A DNA stretch of 64,000 nucleotides from Lysobacter gummosus (lineage in GTDB: Bacteria; Pseudomonadota; Gammaproteobacteria; Xanthomonadales; Xanthomonadaceae). The position numbers and the translations under genes were made by a program. Under the pieces are notes generated by a model. It saw nothing but the letters and a program-made list of their open reading frames with translations, searched no databases and was not told the origin of the DNA. Positions 36,286-44,325 of this stretch are shown one piece after another. Position 1 is the stretch's first letter, and the number at the start of each line of letters is the position of its first letter. The stretch spans positions 186,001 through 250,000 of the forward strand of contig NZ_CP011131.1 in assembly GCF_001442805.1 (NCBI RefSeq), given 5' to 3'.

Positions 36286-36738
36286 TCAGGGCGCCGCGGC
36301 ACCCAGCGGCCGCACCGGAGCTTGCACAAGCTGCTCGCTGCGCTTGCCCTGCGCATCGGCGAACACCAGCGTGATCGCCACCTGTTCGCCCGCGCTCAAC
36401 GGCCGCTTCAGATCGATCAGCATGATGTGATAACCACCCGGCGCCAGCGCCACGGCGCGGTCTTTCGGCAAGGCCAGTTCCGGGACTTGGCGCATGCGCA
36501 TCATCTGCCCCTGCATCGCCATCTCGTGCACCTCGGTGGTCCGCGCCACCGATGAGCGCGCCGCGACCAGGCGCAGGTCGTGCGCGGCGGTCAAGCGCAT
36601 GAAGGCGCCGGTGGCCTGCTGCTGCGGCACGGTCGCGCGCACCCACGGCGCGTCCACCGACACTTGCGCCGACACCGCGGCCGATGCGCTCAGCAATACC
36701 GCAGCCGCGAGCGCGGCGAGGGAGTGGATCGAAGTCAT
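36286..36738 (-). CDS. Periplasmic copper chaperone PCu(A)C
   Basis: Predicted 150-residue exported copper chaperone that delivers Cu(I) to cytochrome oxidase (Cu-A/Cu-B assembly). A signal peptide ends AVSAQ. The Cu-binding residues are in place: His71 (VHEM), Met82 (RMRQV), and His104/Met106 (GGYHIML). The start at 36738 opens the signal peptide. It is 7 bases downstream of a Sco gene on the same strand, the usual partner. Confidence 0.9.
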   Translation of the reverse strand: MTSIHSLAALAAAVLLSASAAVSAQVSVDAPWVRATVPQQQATGAFMRLTAAHDLRLVAARSSVARTTEVHEMAMQGQMMRMRQVPELALPKDRAVALAPGGYHIMLIDLKRPLSAGEQVAITLVFADAQGKRSEQLVQAPVRPLGAAAP

Positions 36739-36745
36739 GCTGGCC

Positions 36746-37369
36746 TCACAGGATCTGGCGGATGTCGTGGACGCAATCGGCCGCGCTTTGCTCGTGCCGC
36801 AACGCCATGCGCAACGCGCCATCGGCGTCGTAGACATAGCTCAAGGCCGAGTGGTCGATGGTGTAGGTCGAACCGGTCGGCACTTTGGCGTAGACCACGC
36901 GGAAGGCTTTCGCGGTCGCGTCGATGGTTTGCGCGTCCGCGGTCAGGCCGAGAAAATTCGGATCGAAGGCCTGGGTGTAGGCCTGCAAGACCTTGGGCGT
37001 GTCGCGCTCCGGGTCCAGGGTGATGAAGATCACCTGCAGGCGCTCGCCGTCGCGGCCGAGCAGTTTGCGGATCTGCACGGCGCGGGTCAGCGCGGTCGGG
37101 CAGACGTCGGGGCACAGGGTGAAGCCGAAGAACAGCAGCACGATCTTGCCGCGGAAATCGGCCAGCGTGCGCGCCCGGCCTTGCGGATCGAGCAGGCGGA
37201 AATCGCGACCGAAACCGCTGCGGTGGCTCAGGTCGATGCCGTGCAGCGACAACGGCGCGGCGCGGCCGCAGGCCGACAGCAGCGTCGCCGCGCCCAGGCC
37301 GGCGAGCAGGCGACGGCGCGTGCGGTCATGCGGATGAGCGAGGACGGGCGTAATGCGGCGATCGCGCAC
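36746..37369 (-). CDS. SCO1/SenC copper metallochaperone
   Basis: Predicted 207-residue membrane-anchored thioredoxin-fold protein for Cu-A site assembly. A lipobox-like LLSACG (Cys34) follows a hydrophobic segment. The copper ligands are Cys86 and Cys90 (LCPDVC) and His173 (DHSALS). The start at 37369 gives a typical length. It is followed by the PCuAC gene 7 bases later. No oxidase gene is in the window. Confidence 0.92.
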   Translation of the reverse strand: MRDRRITPVLAHPHDRTRRRLLAGLGAATLLSACGRAAPLSLHGIDLSHRSGFGRDFRLLDPQGRARTLADFRGKIVLLFFGFTLCPDVCPTALTRAVQIRKLLGRDGERLQVIFITLDPERDTPKVLQAYTQAFDPNFLGLTADAQTIDATAKAFRVVYAKVPTGSTYTIDHSALSYVYDADGALRMALRHEQSAADCVHDIRQIL

Positions 37370-37468
37370 GATTCACCTCAACGATGCGGAAGACCGCATT
37401 GCAGCACCGTCGTTGCGAGCGCGGATGTGGCCCAGTGTCGCAGGCGCGGATGCGCTATCGCTGCGGGC

Positions 37469-38149
37469 TTACAAGTCGCGAACCACCCAGCCGCTGGGAT
37501 GCGATGAGGCGTCGGTGTCGAGCGCGGCCTGCGCCACCGCATCGGGCGATTTGCCCGCGCGCCAGGCCGCGGCGATCGCCGCCAGCCGTTCGCGGGTGGC
37601 GCGGGTGTAGGCGCCTTCGAGTTCGTTCTGCGCATCGGAGGCGAGCTTCTGCGGATACAGCGTGCGCGCGTCCTCGCTGCGGTTGAGCAGGGCGATCAGC
37701 CGCGACAGCGCGGTGCGGAAGGTGTCCGCGCCCAGCGCCGTGCGCTGGGTGCGTTGCAGATGCCACACGGTCAGGTATTCGACCGGCCCGAGCAGGCGCC
37801 GCGGCGTGGCGCCGAAGAAATGCCCGGACAAGGCGCTGACCGCGACCGGGCCGGTGGAGTCGGGCAGGCGGGTGGCGCCCCAGGAGCTCAAGGCGCCGCC
37901 GGGCAGGTCCATGCGCCGCAGCGCGGTGCCGAAGGTATCCGCGAGCAGGCGCTGAGCGCGGGCGTCGTCGCTTTCGGCGACCACCCCGAGCAGGCGGATG
38001 AACAAGGGATAGCGTTCCTCGCCCAGCCGGCGCACGACCCGCTTGAGCACCGTCAGCCGGTACTCGGGGTCGCTGTGCGCGGCCAGGGCCGAAATCAGCC
38101 GGTCGGCGGCGGCGCGCAGGGCTTCGGGAGAGGGAACGGCGTCGGTCAC
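37469..38149 (-). CDS. Conserved-looking hypothetical protein (226 aa)
   Basis: Not recognised. Predicted 226-residue soluble protein with GTG start at 38149 and no clear ribosome-binding site. It is alpha-helical in appearance, rich in Ala, Leu and Arg, with RRLLGPVEYLTVWHLQRTQR in the middle and a C-terminal SHPSGWVVRDL. No signal peptide or membrane segment. It precedes the copper pair by 99 bases on the same strand. Confidence 0.65.
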   Translation of the reverse strand: MTDAVPSPEALRAAADRLISALAAHSDPEYRLTVLKRVVRRLGEERYPLFIRLLGVVAESDDARAQRLLADTFGTALRRMDLPGGALSSWGATRLPDSTGPVAVSALSGHFFGATPRRLLGPVEYLTVWHLQRTQRTALGADTFRTALSRLIALLNRSEDARTLYPQKLASDAQNELEGAYTRATRERLAAIAAAWRAGKSPDAVAQAALDTDASSHPSGWVVRDL

Positions 38150-38307
38150 GGCGCAACGCAGGCGGGCAGCGGAGAGATCGTTAGCCTAGCCCAGCGGGCG
38201 TTCGCGCGGCGATGCGGACGGCGGCGGCCGCGACGGGGCAGGAAGGAGGCGATCGGGGAGGATGCGTCGCGGGTCGGTCAGTCCGGGCGCGGGGGCGCCG
38301 GGAAAAC

Positions 38308-38631
38308 TCAGACGGTGAACGAGTCCATCACCGCGTCGGCGCCGCGGTCGGCGGCGGCGGACAGGTCCAGCGAACCCAGTTCGTGCTCCAGGCGGCTGTC
38401 GCCGGCCAGCAGGCGCTCGCCGGGGGGCACGCCGTGCCAGGCATCGGCATTGAGGACGTCTTCGCCGGCATCGACCGCGGGCGGGGCGTAGGCCGGAACG
38501 GCCTCGGAGACCGCGTTGGCGTGCTGGATCGGGTCTTGCGCGGCCGGTTCGCGACTGCGCAGGCTTTCGAGCGCAGCCTGGCTGTCCAAGCCGGTGCGGT
38601 CGATGCGCGAGTCGGGGCCGATGGTGCTCAT
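38308..38631 (-). CDS. Hypothetical 107-aa protein at the T3SS edge, possible secreted substrate
   Basis: Not recognised. Predicted 107-residue acidic protein with an N-terminus poor in hydrophobics (MSTIGPDSRIDRTGLD) and no signal peptide. The C-terminus (LGSLDLSAAADRGADAVMD) could be amphipathic. It diverges from sctU with 281 bases between. A CCTAGG-centred motif shared with two other edge genes lies 78 bases before its start, so co-regulation with the secretion system and a role as substrate or regulator is inferred. No strong ribosome-binding site. Confidence 0.6.
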   Translation of the reverse strand: MSTIGPDSRIDRTGLDSQAALESLRSREPAAQDPIQHANAVSEAVPAYAPPAVDAGEDVLNADAWHGVPPGERLLAGDSRLEHELGSLDLSAAADRGADAVMDSFTV

Positions 38632-38708
38632 GCGGGGCGGTTGTCGGGTGAAGTCGGGGGGATGGGCGAAATGTAGCGCCCGGGGGGGGAAAGGGCCAAC
38701 TCGGGGTG

Positions 38709-38717
38709 ACCCTAGGT
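38709..38717 (-). promoter_or_regulatory. ACCTAGGGT motif, copy 1
   Basis: Read on the minus strand this is ACCTAGGGT, 78 bases before the 107-aa gene and about 196 before sctU on the other strand. The same 9-mer occurs at 56851-56859 and 59606-59614 near other T3SS-edge genes. A C-run followed by GGGCGC downstream is also shared with the 56851 copy. The bound factor is unknown. Confidence 0.5.
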
Positions 38718-38912
38718 GGGTTCCGGCCCGTTCATTCGTCTCCGGCCGCGGCGGGCGCGCAAGCGGGTCCGGCGTCAGCGTACGGGTGCCCAGGGGTTCA
38801 CGGTTCGGGCCGGGCCGGCGCTCCGGGCGATGGCGCGTGGATTGCTGACACCCGCCACTACCGCGTCGTGGGGCCCATGCTAGCCTCCTCGTCCTCTCGC
38901 TGAGGGCCGTGC

Positions 38913-40013
38913 ATGTCGAAGGACCAGGGCGCCGACAAGACCGAGCCGCCTACCCAGAAAAAGATCCGCGACGCGCGCAAGGAAGGCAACGTCGCCAAGA
39001 GCAAGGAGCTGACCAGCACCGTGCTGGTGCTCGGCTGGGTGGTGTGCGGCTGGCTGATGCTCGACTTCATGCGCATGAAGCTGATCCGCCTGTTCGAGAC
39101 CAGCCTGGGCGCGATCAATCAGCCCTTCGGCGACGCGCTGCGCGAAGTCGGCGCGGCCGCGTTCGATGCGCTGCTGTGGCTGTCGCTGCCGTTGCTGGCG
39201 ATGGCGGTGTTTCTGGGCGTGGTGATCGAATTCCTGCAGGTCGGGCCGATCCTGAGCCTGGGCAAGGTCAAGCCCAGCCTGGACAAGATGAATCCCGCCG
39301 AGGGCATCAAGAAGATGTTCTCCGTGGACAACCTGGTCGAACTGGTCAAGTCGGTGATCAAGAGCGGCGCGCTGATCGGCATCGGCGTGTTCGTGATCTA
39401 CAAGATGCTGGCCCAGTTGATGCTGCTGCCGTACGCGCCGCCGGAGGCGATGGGCGCGGGCATCTGGCATGGCCTGGTGCGGATCGTGATCTGGACGATC
39501 TTCGTGTTCTTCTTCGTCTCGGCCATCGACGTGTGGTACCAGAAGTTCTCCTACACCAAGCAGTTGCGGATGAGCCGGCGCGACATCCAGCAGGAGGTCA
39601 AGGAGAGCGAGGGCGACCCGCACGTGAAGAGCCGGCGCCGGCAGTTGCATCAGGAGTGGTCGCAGCAGAACATGCTCAATGCCGTCCGCCAATCCAATGT
39701 CGTCGTGACCAACCCCACCCACATCGCCATCGCGCTGCAGTACGAGCACGGCACCACCGACTTGCCGGTGGTGGTGGCCAAGGGCGAGGGCTACATGGCC
39801 GAGCAGATCAAACGCGCGGCGGTCGAGGCCGGGGTGCCGATCCTGCAGAACATCGAACTGGCGCGCGGGTTGCACGAGCATGTGGCACTGGACGATTACA
39901 TCGGCAGCGAGTTCTTCGAAGCGGTGGCCGAGGTGTTGCATTGGGCCGAGGGCGTGCGTCGTCTGCGCGAGGGCGACACCAGCGAGATGGAACTGCCGCC
40001 GCCGGTGGAGTGA
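38913..40013 (+). CDS. sctU: T3SS export-gate switch protein SctU
   Basis: Predicted 366-residue inner-membrane component of the T3SS export apparatus that switches substrate class. Four hydrophobic segments are followed by a cytoplasmic domain with the autocleavage motif NPTH (Asn267-Pro268), part of VVVTNPTHIAIAL. The N-terminal KTEPPTQKKIRDARKEG is a family signature. It is alone on the + strand, ahead of the convergent sctTSRQ block. Length is within the SctU range. Confidence 0.95.
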   Translation: MSKDQGADKTEPPTQKKIRDARKEGNVAKSKELTSTVLVLGWVVCGWLMLDFMRMKLIRLFETSLGAINQPFGDALREVGAAAFDALLWLSLPLLAMAVFLGVVIEFLQVGPILSLGKVKPSLDKMNPAEGIKKMFSVDNLVELVKSVIKSGALIGIGVFVIYKMLAQLMLLPYAPPEAMGAGIWHGLVRIVIWTIFVFFFVSAIDVWYQKFSYTKQLRMSRRDIQQEVKESEGDPHVKSRRRQLHQEWSQQNMLNAVRQSNVVVTNPTHIAIALQYEHGTTDLPVVVAKGEGYMAEQIKRAAVEAGVPILQNIELARGLHEHVALDDYIGSEFFEAVAEVLHWAEGVRRLREGDTSEMELPPPVE

Positions 40014-40072
40014 ACGCCGGCGTGGCCAAAGCCGCGAAGCTTCCCACGGCTTACCCAACTTCCCCGAAGTAT

Positions 40073-40190
40073 TCCCCCCTTTGAAAAAGGGGGGCTAGGG
40101 GGGATTTGCTTTTGCTCGCGAACAGCCAAAGCAAAAGCAAATCCCCCGCGTCCGCTTCGCGGCCGTCCGCCCCCTTTTTCAAAGGGGGCA
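40073..40190. repeat. Inverted pair of C/G-rich REP-like elements, second locus
   Basis: Two inverted arms (about 40073-40111 and 40130-40190) of the same element seen at 8671-8790 (AAATCCCCC, CCCCTTTTTCAAAGGGGG). One arm is interrupted by GCGTCCGCTTCGCGGCCGTC. It lies between the convergent stops of sctU and sctT. Confidence 0.8.
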
Positions 40191-40222
40191 ACAGCAATAG
40201 CGCCGCCGAGGTCTGAGACGAC

Positions 40223-41008
40223 TCAGCCGCCAAACACCCGATGCAGCGCCTGCAGCAGACTGCGGTTCCCGCCCAGCCGATCGAGCACGATCTCCACGTA
40301 CACGCCCAGCATCAGCAAAATGATCCAGGTCGCCAGCCACGCCTTGATCGGCATGGTGATGGTGAACACGTTGAGCTGCGGCGCGAAGCGGTTGACCAGG
40401 CCGAACGACAGGTCGATCAGCAGCAACACCACCATCACCGGCGCGGCCATCACCAGCAGCGCGGTCATCAGATAACTGAACTGGCCGACGTACAACTCCA
40501 TGCCCGAGGCGTGCAGGTTCGGGAAGAACGACACCACCGGCCACATCGCGTAACTCGACAGCAGCAAGTCCAGGAACACCAGGAACGCGCCGCTGGCCAT
40601 GAACAGCCACGCCGCGAACTGCGACAGGAACGTGCCGTGCAGCGAGGCCTGATGGCCCTGGATCGGGTCGAACACCTGCGCCAGCGTCATGCCGACCTGG
40701 GTGTCGACGACATTGCCGGCGGCGCTGATCGCCCAGAACACCATGCCGAAGCAGAAGCCGATCGACACGCCGATGAACAACTCTTTGAGAATGATCGGGG
40801 CGAAGTTCAGCGCGCTGAGCTGATTGAGCGGCACGCCGTTCATCGCCACCGGAATGGCGATGATCGCCAGACTCACCATGAAACTGTTGCGCACCAGCGG
40901 CGGCATGTTCTCGCTGGTGATCAGCGGCAACATCATGAACGAGCCGATCACGCGCGGCAGCACCAGCCCCAGCGCGATCAGCACATTGCCGTAGGAATCG
41001 ATATTCAT
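40223..41008 (-). CDS. sctT: T3SS export apparatus protein SctT
   Basis: Predicted 261-residue inner-membrane protein with about six hydrophobic segments, of the SpaR/YscT/FliR family. Markers are ITSENMPPLVRNSF, KELFIGVSIGFCFGM and LIDLSFGLVNRFAPQLNVF. It forms the SctR-S-T export gate. The ATG at 41008 is 46 bases downstream of sctS stop. It converges with sctU. Confidence 0.95.
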   Translation of the reverse strand: MNIDSYGNVLIALGLVLPRVIGSFMMLPLITSENMPPLVRNSFMVSLAIIAIPVAMNGVPLNQLSALNFAPIILKELFIGVSIGFCFGMVFWAISAAGNVVDTQVGMTLAQVFDPIQGHQASLHGTFLSQFAAWLFMASGAFLVFLDLLLSSYAMWPVVSFFPNLHASGMELYVGQFSYLMTALLVMAAPVMVVLLLIDLSFGLVNRFAPQLNVFTITMPIKAWLATWIILLMLGVYVEIVLDRLGGNRSLLQALHRVFGG

Positions 41009-41054
41009 CGCGCGCCGCGGCCGGGCCGCGCGATGCGGGTGTCGCCGTCGCGCA

Positions 41055-41321
41055 TCAGTGCCGGACCATGCCCGGGAAATCGATGAAGATGCGGTCGGCG
41101 AAGGTGTACAGGGTGCCGCCGATCATCGACGCGGTCACGAACAAGGTCACCACGATCACGGTGAATTTGATCGCGTAGGCGAAGGTCTGTTCCTGCAACT
41201 GGGTCGCGGCCTGAATGAAGGCCACGACCAGTCCGACCAGGGCGGCGGCGACCACCGGCGGGCCCGACAGCAGCAGCGTCAGCCACAACGCCTGTTTGGT
41301 CATTTCGAGCATGTCGCCCAT
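41055..41321 (-). CDS. sctS: T3SS export apparatus protein SctS
   Basis: Predicted 88-residue inner-membrane protein with two hydrophobic hairpins, typical of the FliQ/SctS family (LLLSGPPVVAAALVGLVVAF, AATQLQEQTFAYAIKF). The start is at 41321; an in-frame ATG at 41312 is an alternative with better upstream spacing. It is separated from sctR by a 130-base gap filled with AATCCC-type repeats, unusual because these genes are normally tightly packed. Confidence 0.95.
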   Translation of the reverse strand: MGDMLEMTKQALWLTLLLSGPPVVAAALVGLVVAFIQAATQLQEQTFAYAIKFTVIVVTLFVTASMIGGTLYTFADRIFIDFPGMVRH

Positions 41322-41329
41322 AGGAGTGC

Positions 41330-41450
41330 CGGGATTCGTTATTCGGGATTCGGGATTAGGAAAAGCACAGCCGGACGGGGTGGGAAGTGGAGTCGGTTAA
41401 CGGCGAGCGCCGCGTTTGCGAATCCCCAATCCCCATTCCCGAATCCCGGC
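41330..41450. repeat. Inverted AATCCC-repeat pair between sctS and sctR
   Basis: Arms 41330-41360 (GGGATTCG units) and 41419-41450 (CGAATCCCCAATCCCC-like) are inverted copies of the same repeat as at 19070-19347. The insertion splits the sctR-sctS pair. Confidence 0.7.
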
Positions 41451-41451
41451 T

Positions 41452-42399
41452 TCAAGCGCCATACGTCAGCACCAATCCATGCACCAGCTTGGCCCAGCCG
41501 CCGATCAGCACGAACAGCAGCAGCTTGAACGGAAGCGAGACCGTGGTCGGCGACAGCATCATCATGCCCAGCGACAACAGGATGTTGGACACCACCAGAT
41601 CGATGATCAGGAACGGCAGGAAGATCAGGAAGCCGATCTGGAACGCGGCGGTGAGTTCGCTGACGGTGAAGGCGGGGATGACCACGAGGAAGTCGTTGAC
41701 GCTGATGTCGCCGCGCGAGGCCGGCGGCAGCAGGCGCTGCGCGCTGCGCAGGAAGAACGCGCGCTCGGCGTCGCTGGAATGCTTGATCAGAAACCCGCGC
41801 AGCGGTTCCTTGCCGGCGTCCATCAGCGCGAGCATGCGCGCGGCGTCCATCTTGCCGCCGCCGAGCAAGGCCGACGGCGCCGCGGGTTTTTTCGCGCCGG
41901 CGGCGGTCGCTGCGGCATTGGCGTTGGCGCCCGCGGCCGGCGTCGCGGCGACCGCGGCCGGAGCGGCCGGAGCGGCCGGAACCGCGGCGTTGGCGACCGG
42001 CGCGGCGGCGGTGTTGGCGGCCGGCGCAGTAGCAGCGGCGACAGGAGCCGCACCCGCAGGCGCGGTGCCCACGGGTGCCGTGCCGGCAGCAGGAGCCGCG
42101 GCCGCGGTCCCCGGCGGCTGCCCCTGCGTCGCGGCGACCGCGGTGCCGTTCGCGCGCGCGTTGACCGCGTCGTGAGTTTCCAGGATCACCGGATACATCA
42201 CGTAGATCGACAACACGATCGCCAGACCGTTGATGACCACGTTGGGCGGCACCTGCTGCAGGCCCAGCGCGTTACGCAACAGGCTCAGCACCACGACGAT
42301 CTTGGTGAAGGAAGTGACCATCACCGCGACGAACGGCGCCAGCGCCAGGCTGACGACCGTCAGCAGCACCAGCGCCGGCGAGAACGAACTGAAATCCAT
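41452..42399 (-). CDS. sctR: T3SS export apparatus protein SctR with Ala/Pro insertion
   Basis: Predicted 315-residue inner-membrane export-gate protein; the family is normally near 215 residues. Residues 1-80 (LAPFVAVMVTSFTKIVVVLSL, LQQVPPNVVINGLA) and about 190-315 (FLVVIPAFTVSELTAAFQIG, MMMLSPTTVSLPFKLLLF) are canonical SctR/FliP. Between them, about 80-185, is a low-complexity stretch rich in Ala, Pro, Thr and Gly, in the periplasmic loop. It starts at 42399, 3 bases after the sctQ stop. The open frame runs through the insertion, so it is not a sequencing frameshift. Confidence 0.95.
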   Translation of the reverse strand: MDFSSFSPALVLLTVVSLALAPFVAVMVTSFTKIVVVLSLLRNALGLQQVPPNVVINGLAIVLSIYVMYPVILETHDAVNARANGTAVAATQGQPPGTAAAAPAAGTAPVGTAPAGAAPVAAATAPAANTAAAPVANAAVPAAPAAPAAVAATPAAGANANAAATAAGAKKPAAPSALLGGGKMDAARMLALMDAGKEPLRGFLIKHSSDAERAFFLRSAQRLLPPASRGDISVNDFLVVIPAFTVSELTAAFQIGFLIFLPFLIIDLVVSNILLSLGMMMLSPTTVSLPFKLLLFVLIGGWAKLVHGLVLTYGA

Positions 42400-42402
42400 G
42401 AC

Positions 42403-42660
42403 TCAGCTCCAGGAGAGCAGGCGTACACCCAGCGTGTCGCCGACCGCGACGATCTCGCCGCGACCGGCGTCGCGGCCGTTGGCGCGGATCACCACGTTCG
42501 CGCCTTCCAGCCGCGAAGGCAGGGCGAACACGTAGCCGGGCTGGAAGCCGGACAGATCCTCGTAGCGGCATTCCAGCCGGCCCAGATCGAATTCCAGGCG
42601 GACCGGAACATCCGGGCCGGTGGCTTCGGCGGTGTCGGGGGCGGACTCGGTGTCGCTCAT
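42403..42660 (-). CDS. Internal translation product SctQ-C (predicted)
   Basis: An in-frame ATG at 42660 inside sctQ is preceded by ATCAGGAGACTTCCCCG, an AGGAG site at good spacing. It would give an 85-residue protein (MSDTESAPDTAE...) holding just the SPOA domain. In other T3SS (YscQ, SpaO) such a C-terminal product is made by internal initiation and is needed for platform assembly. It is inferred here from the site and family knowledge. Confidence 0.65.
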   Translation of the reverse strand: MSDTESAPDTAEATGPDVPVRLEFDLGRLECRYEDLSGFQPGYVFALPSRLEGANVVIRANGRDAGRGEIVAVGDTLGVRLLSWS

Positions 42661-43515
42661 CGGGGAAGTCTCCTGATGCGTGGAAAGGGTCAAGGGCGGT
42701 CCATCGATGCGCCAGCCGCCGGCATCGGGCAGCAGCGGCCAGGCGTAGCCGGGCACTTGCGCGCGCACCGGCGGCGGACGCTGGTAGTTGCCGATCACCA
42801 GCACGTCGCCGGGACGCAGCTGGCGCCATTGCGCGTAGCGCAGTTGCGGACCGTCCCAGCGCAGCGCGATCGGGATCGGCAGGTCGGACCAGTCGCGATA
42901 GCCGTCGCTGTCGTCGCCGTGCGGGCGTTCGAAAATTTCCGCGCGCTGCAGCAGGCGGTCGACCCAGCCCGGCGGGATGCGCAGATTGCCGCGCACGCGC
43001 GGCTGGCCGCCGGTATCGGCGATGGTGAAGGCCAGCCACAGCCCGTCCAGGTCGGCCTTGGTCAGCGCCTGCAGGCTTTGCAGCGAGGTGTTGCCGTCGT
43101 CGACCACCGGAATCAGGGCGATGTCGATCGCCTGGCTCAGGCGCATCAGCTGCGATTCGTGGGCCAGGCTCCAGGCCAGCACGCGCGAGCGGCCCTGGTA
43201 GTCGCTCCAGTGCAGGCCGGTGTCGTGATCCAGCGACAGGCCGCTGTCGAGCTGCAGCTTGACCCGCGCGCCGTCGCCTTCCAGCGTGATTACCTCGCCG
43301 TCGATCGGCGAAGCCTGGGCGAAACTGAGCCAGCCGCCTTCGCGCAGCGGCCAACGCTGCGCCGCACCGAACAGGGCGCACATAGCCTGCGCCTGCCACA
43401 GCGGCAAGGAGGCCACACGCCCGCGGATCGAAGTGCCTTCCAGGGGCGGTTGCGCGGCCGCGGCCGCTTGCGCCGGCGCGCTGTCTTCGCTGCTCATGCT
43501 GTGCGGCTCACCCAT
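42403..43515 (-). CDS. sctQ: T3SS C-ring/sorting-platform protein SctQ
   Basis: Predicted 370-residue cytoplasmic protein with a poorly conserved N-terminal half and a C-terminal SPOA domain (VRLEFDLGRLECRYEDL, FALPSRLEGANVVIRANG, IVAVGDTLGVRLLSW). It forms the sorting platform that feeds the export gate. The start at 43515 overlaps the regulator gene by 8 bases; an alternative ATG at 43497 also has upstream purines. It contains a good internal start for the C-terminal domain, described separately. Confidence 0.92.
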   Translation of the reverse strand: MGEPHSMSSEDSAPAQAAAAAQPPLEGTSIRGRVASLPLWQAQAMCALFGAAQRWPLREGGWLSFAQASPIDGEVITLEGDGARVKLQLDSGLSLDHDTGLHWSDYQGRSRVLAWSLAHESQLMRLSQAIDIALIPVVDDGNTSLQSLQALTKADLDGLWLAFTIADTGGQPRVRGNLRIPPGWVDRLLQRAEIFERPHGDDSDGYRDWSDLPIPIALRWDGPQLRYAQWRQLRPGDVLVIGNYQRPPPVRAQVPGYAWPLLPDAGGWRIDGPPLTLSTHQETSPMSDTESAPDTAEATGPDVPVRLEFDLGRLECRYEDLSGFQPGYVFALPSRLEGANVVIRANGRDAGRGEIVAVGDTLGVRLLSWS

Positions 43516-44110
43516 GGCCCAGCGCCACCTTCATCAGTTCGGGCAGCGAGCGTACTCCGAGTTTGTTCATCATGTTCGATCGATGCAGTTCCACGGTCTT
43601 GACGCTGATGCCGAGCACGTCGGCGATGATTTTGTTCGGCTTGCTCGCCACCACCAAGTCCATGACTTGACGTTCGCGCGGGCTGAGCCGGGCCAGGCGG
43701 TCGTCGCCGGCCTCGCTGCCGGCATGGTTGCGCGCATTGGCGATGGCGGCCCGGATCGCGTCGATCAGGGCGTCGTCGCTGAAGGGTTTTTCCAGGAAGT
43801 TGGACGCGCCCTTGCGCATGGCCTCCACCGCCAGCGGCACGTCGCCGTGCGCGGTCACGAACACCAGCGGCAGGGCGATGCCGCGCCGGCGCAGTTCTTC
43901 CTGCAATTGCAGTCCGCTCATCAGCGGCATGCGGATGTCGGAGACGATGCACGGCGCCGCGCCGCCATGGCGCTCGCCGGCGTAGGCCTGCAGGAACGCC
44001 GGTCCCGAGGCATAGGCCTGCACTTCGAACCCGGCCGTTTCCAGCAGCCACGCGGTGGATTCGCGGAAGCCGTCGTTGTCGTCCACCAGGTAGATGCGTG
44101 CTTCGGTCAT
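43508..44110 (-). CDS. FixJ-type response regulator within the T3SS cluster
   Basis: Predicted 200-residue two-component regulator. The receiver has VDDN, phospho-acceptor Asp58 (CIVSDIRMP), VTAHGD and Lys in FLEKPF. The output domain is a LuxR/FixJ helix-turn-helix (LSPRERQVMDLVV, ISVKTVELHRSNMMNKL). Its stop overlaps the sctQ start by 8 bases, so the two are translationally coupled. It is probably the partner of the histidine kinase upstream and a local controller of the T3SS. Confidence 0.93.
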   Translation of the reverse strand: MTEARIYLVDDNDGFRESTAWLLETAGFEVQAYASGPAFLQAYAGERHGGAAPCIVSDIRMPLMSGLQLQEELRRRGIALPLVFVTAHGDVPLAVEAMRKGASNFLEKPFSDDALIDAIRAAIANARNHAGSEAGDDRLARLSPRERQVMDLVVASKPNKIIADVLGISVKTVELHRSNMMNKLGVRSLPELMKVALGHG

Positions 44111-44325
44111 GCGGCCTCACTCCCGGCATAGCGATGCGCGCATACGCGCACGGGTCCTTGCGTGAACCTTTACGGTGAAAACGAAAAGCGTATGGAGCGG
44201 GGCGCGCACGGACCTCGCCCGGTCGCGCGCCAGCCGCACGGTATAACCCGGCGGGCGGGGGCGGCGATGCTGACCTTTGTCATCTCGCGATGCCCAGGCC
44301 CGGCCGGACGGCGCCCGCGCGCCGC

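Noticed and set aside
41416..43602. 728-codon + strand frame across sctR and sctQ
   Set aside because: Antisense to two recognisable T3SS genes; composition is Arg/Gly/Gln-rich noise.
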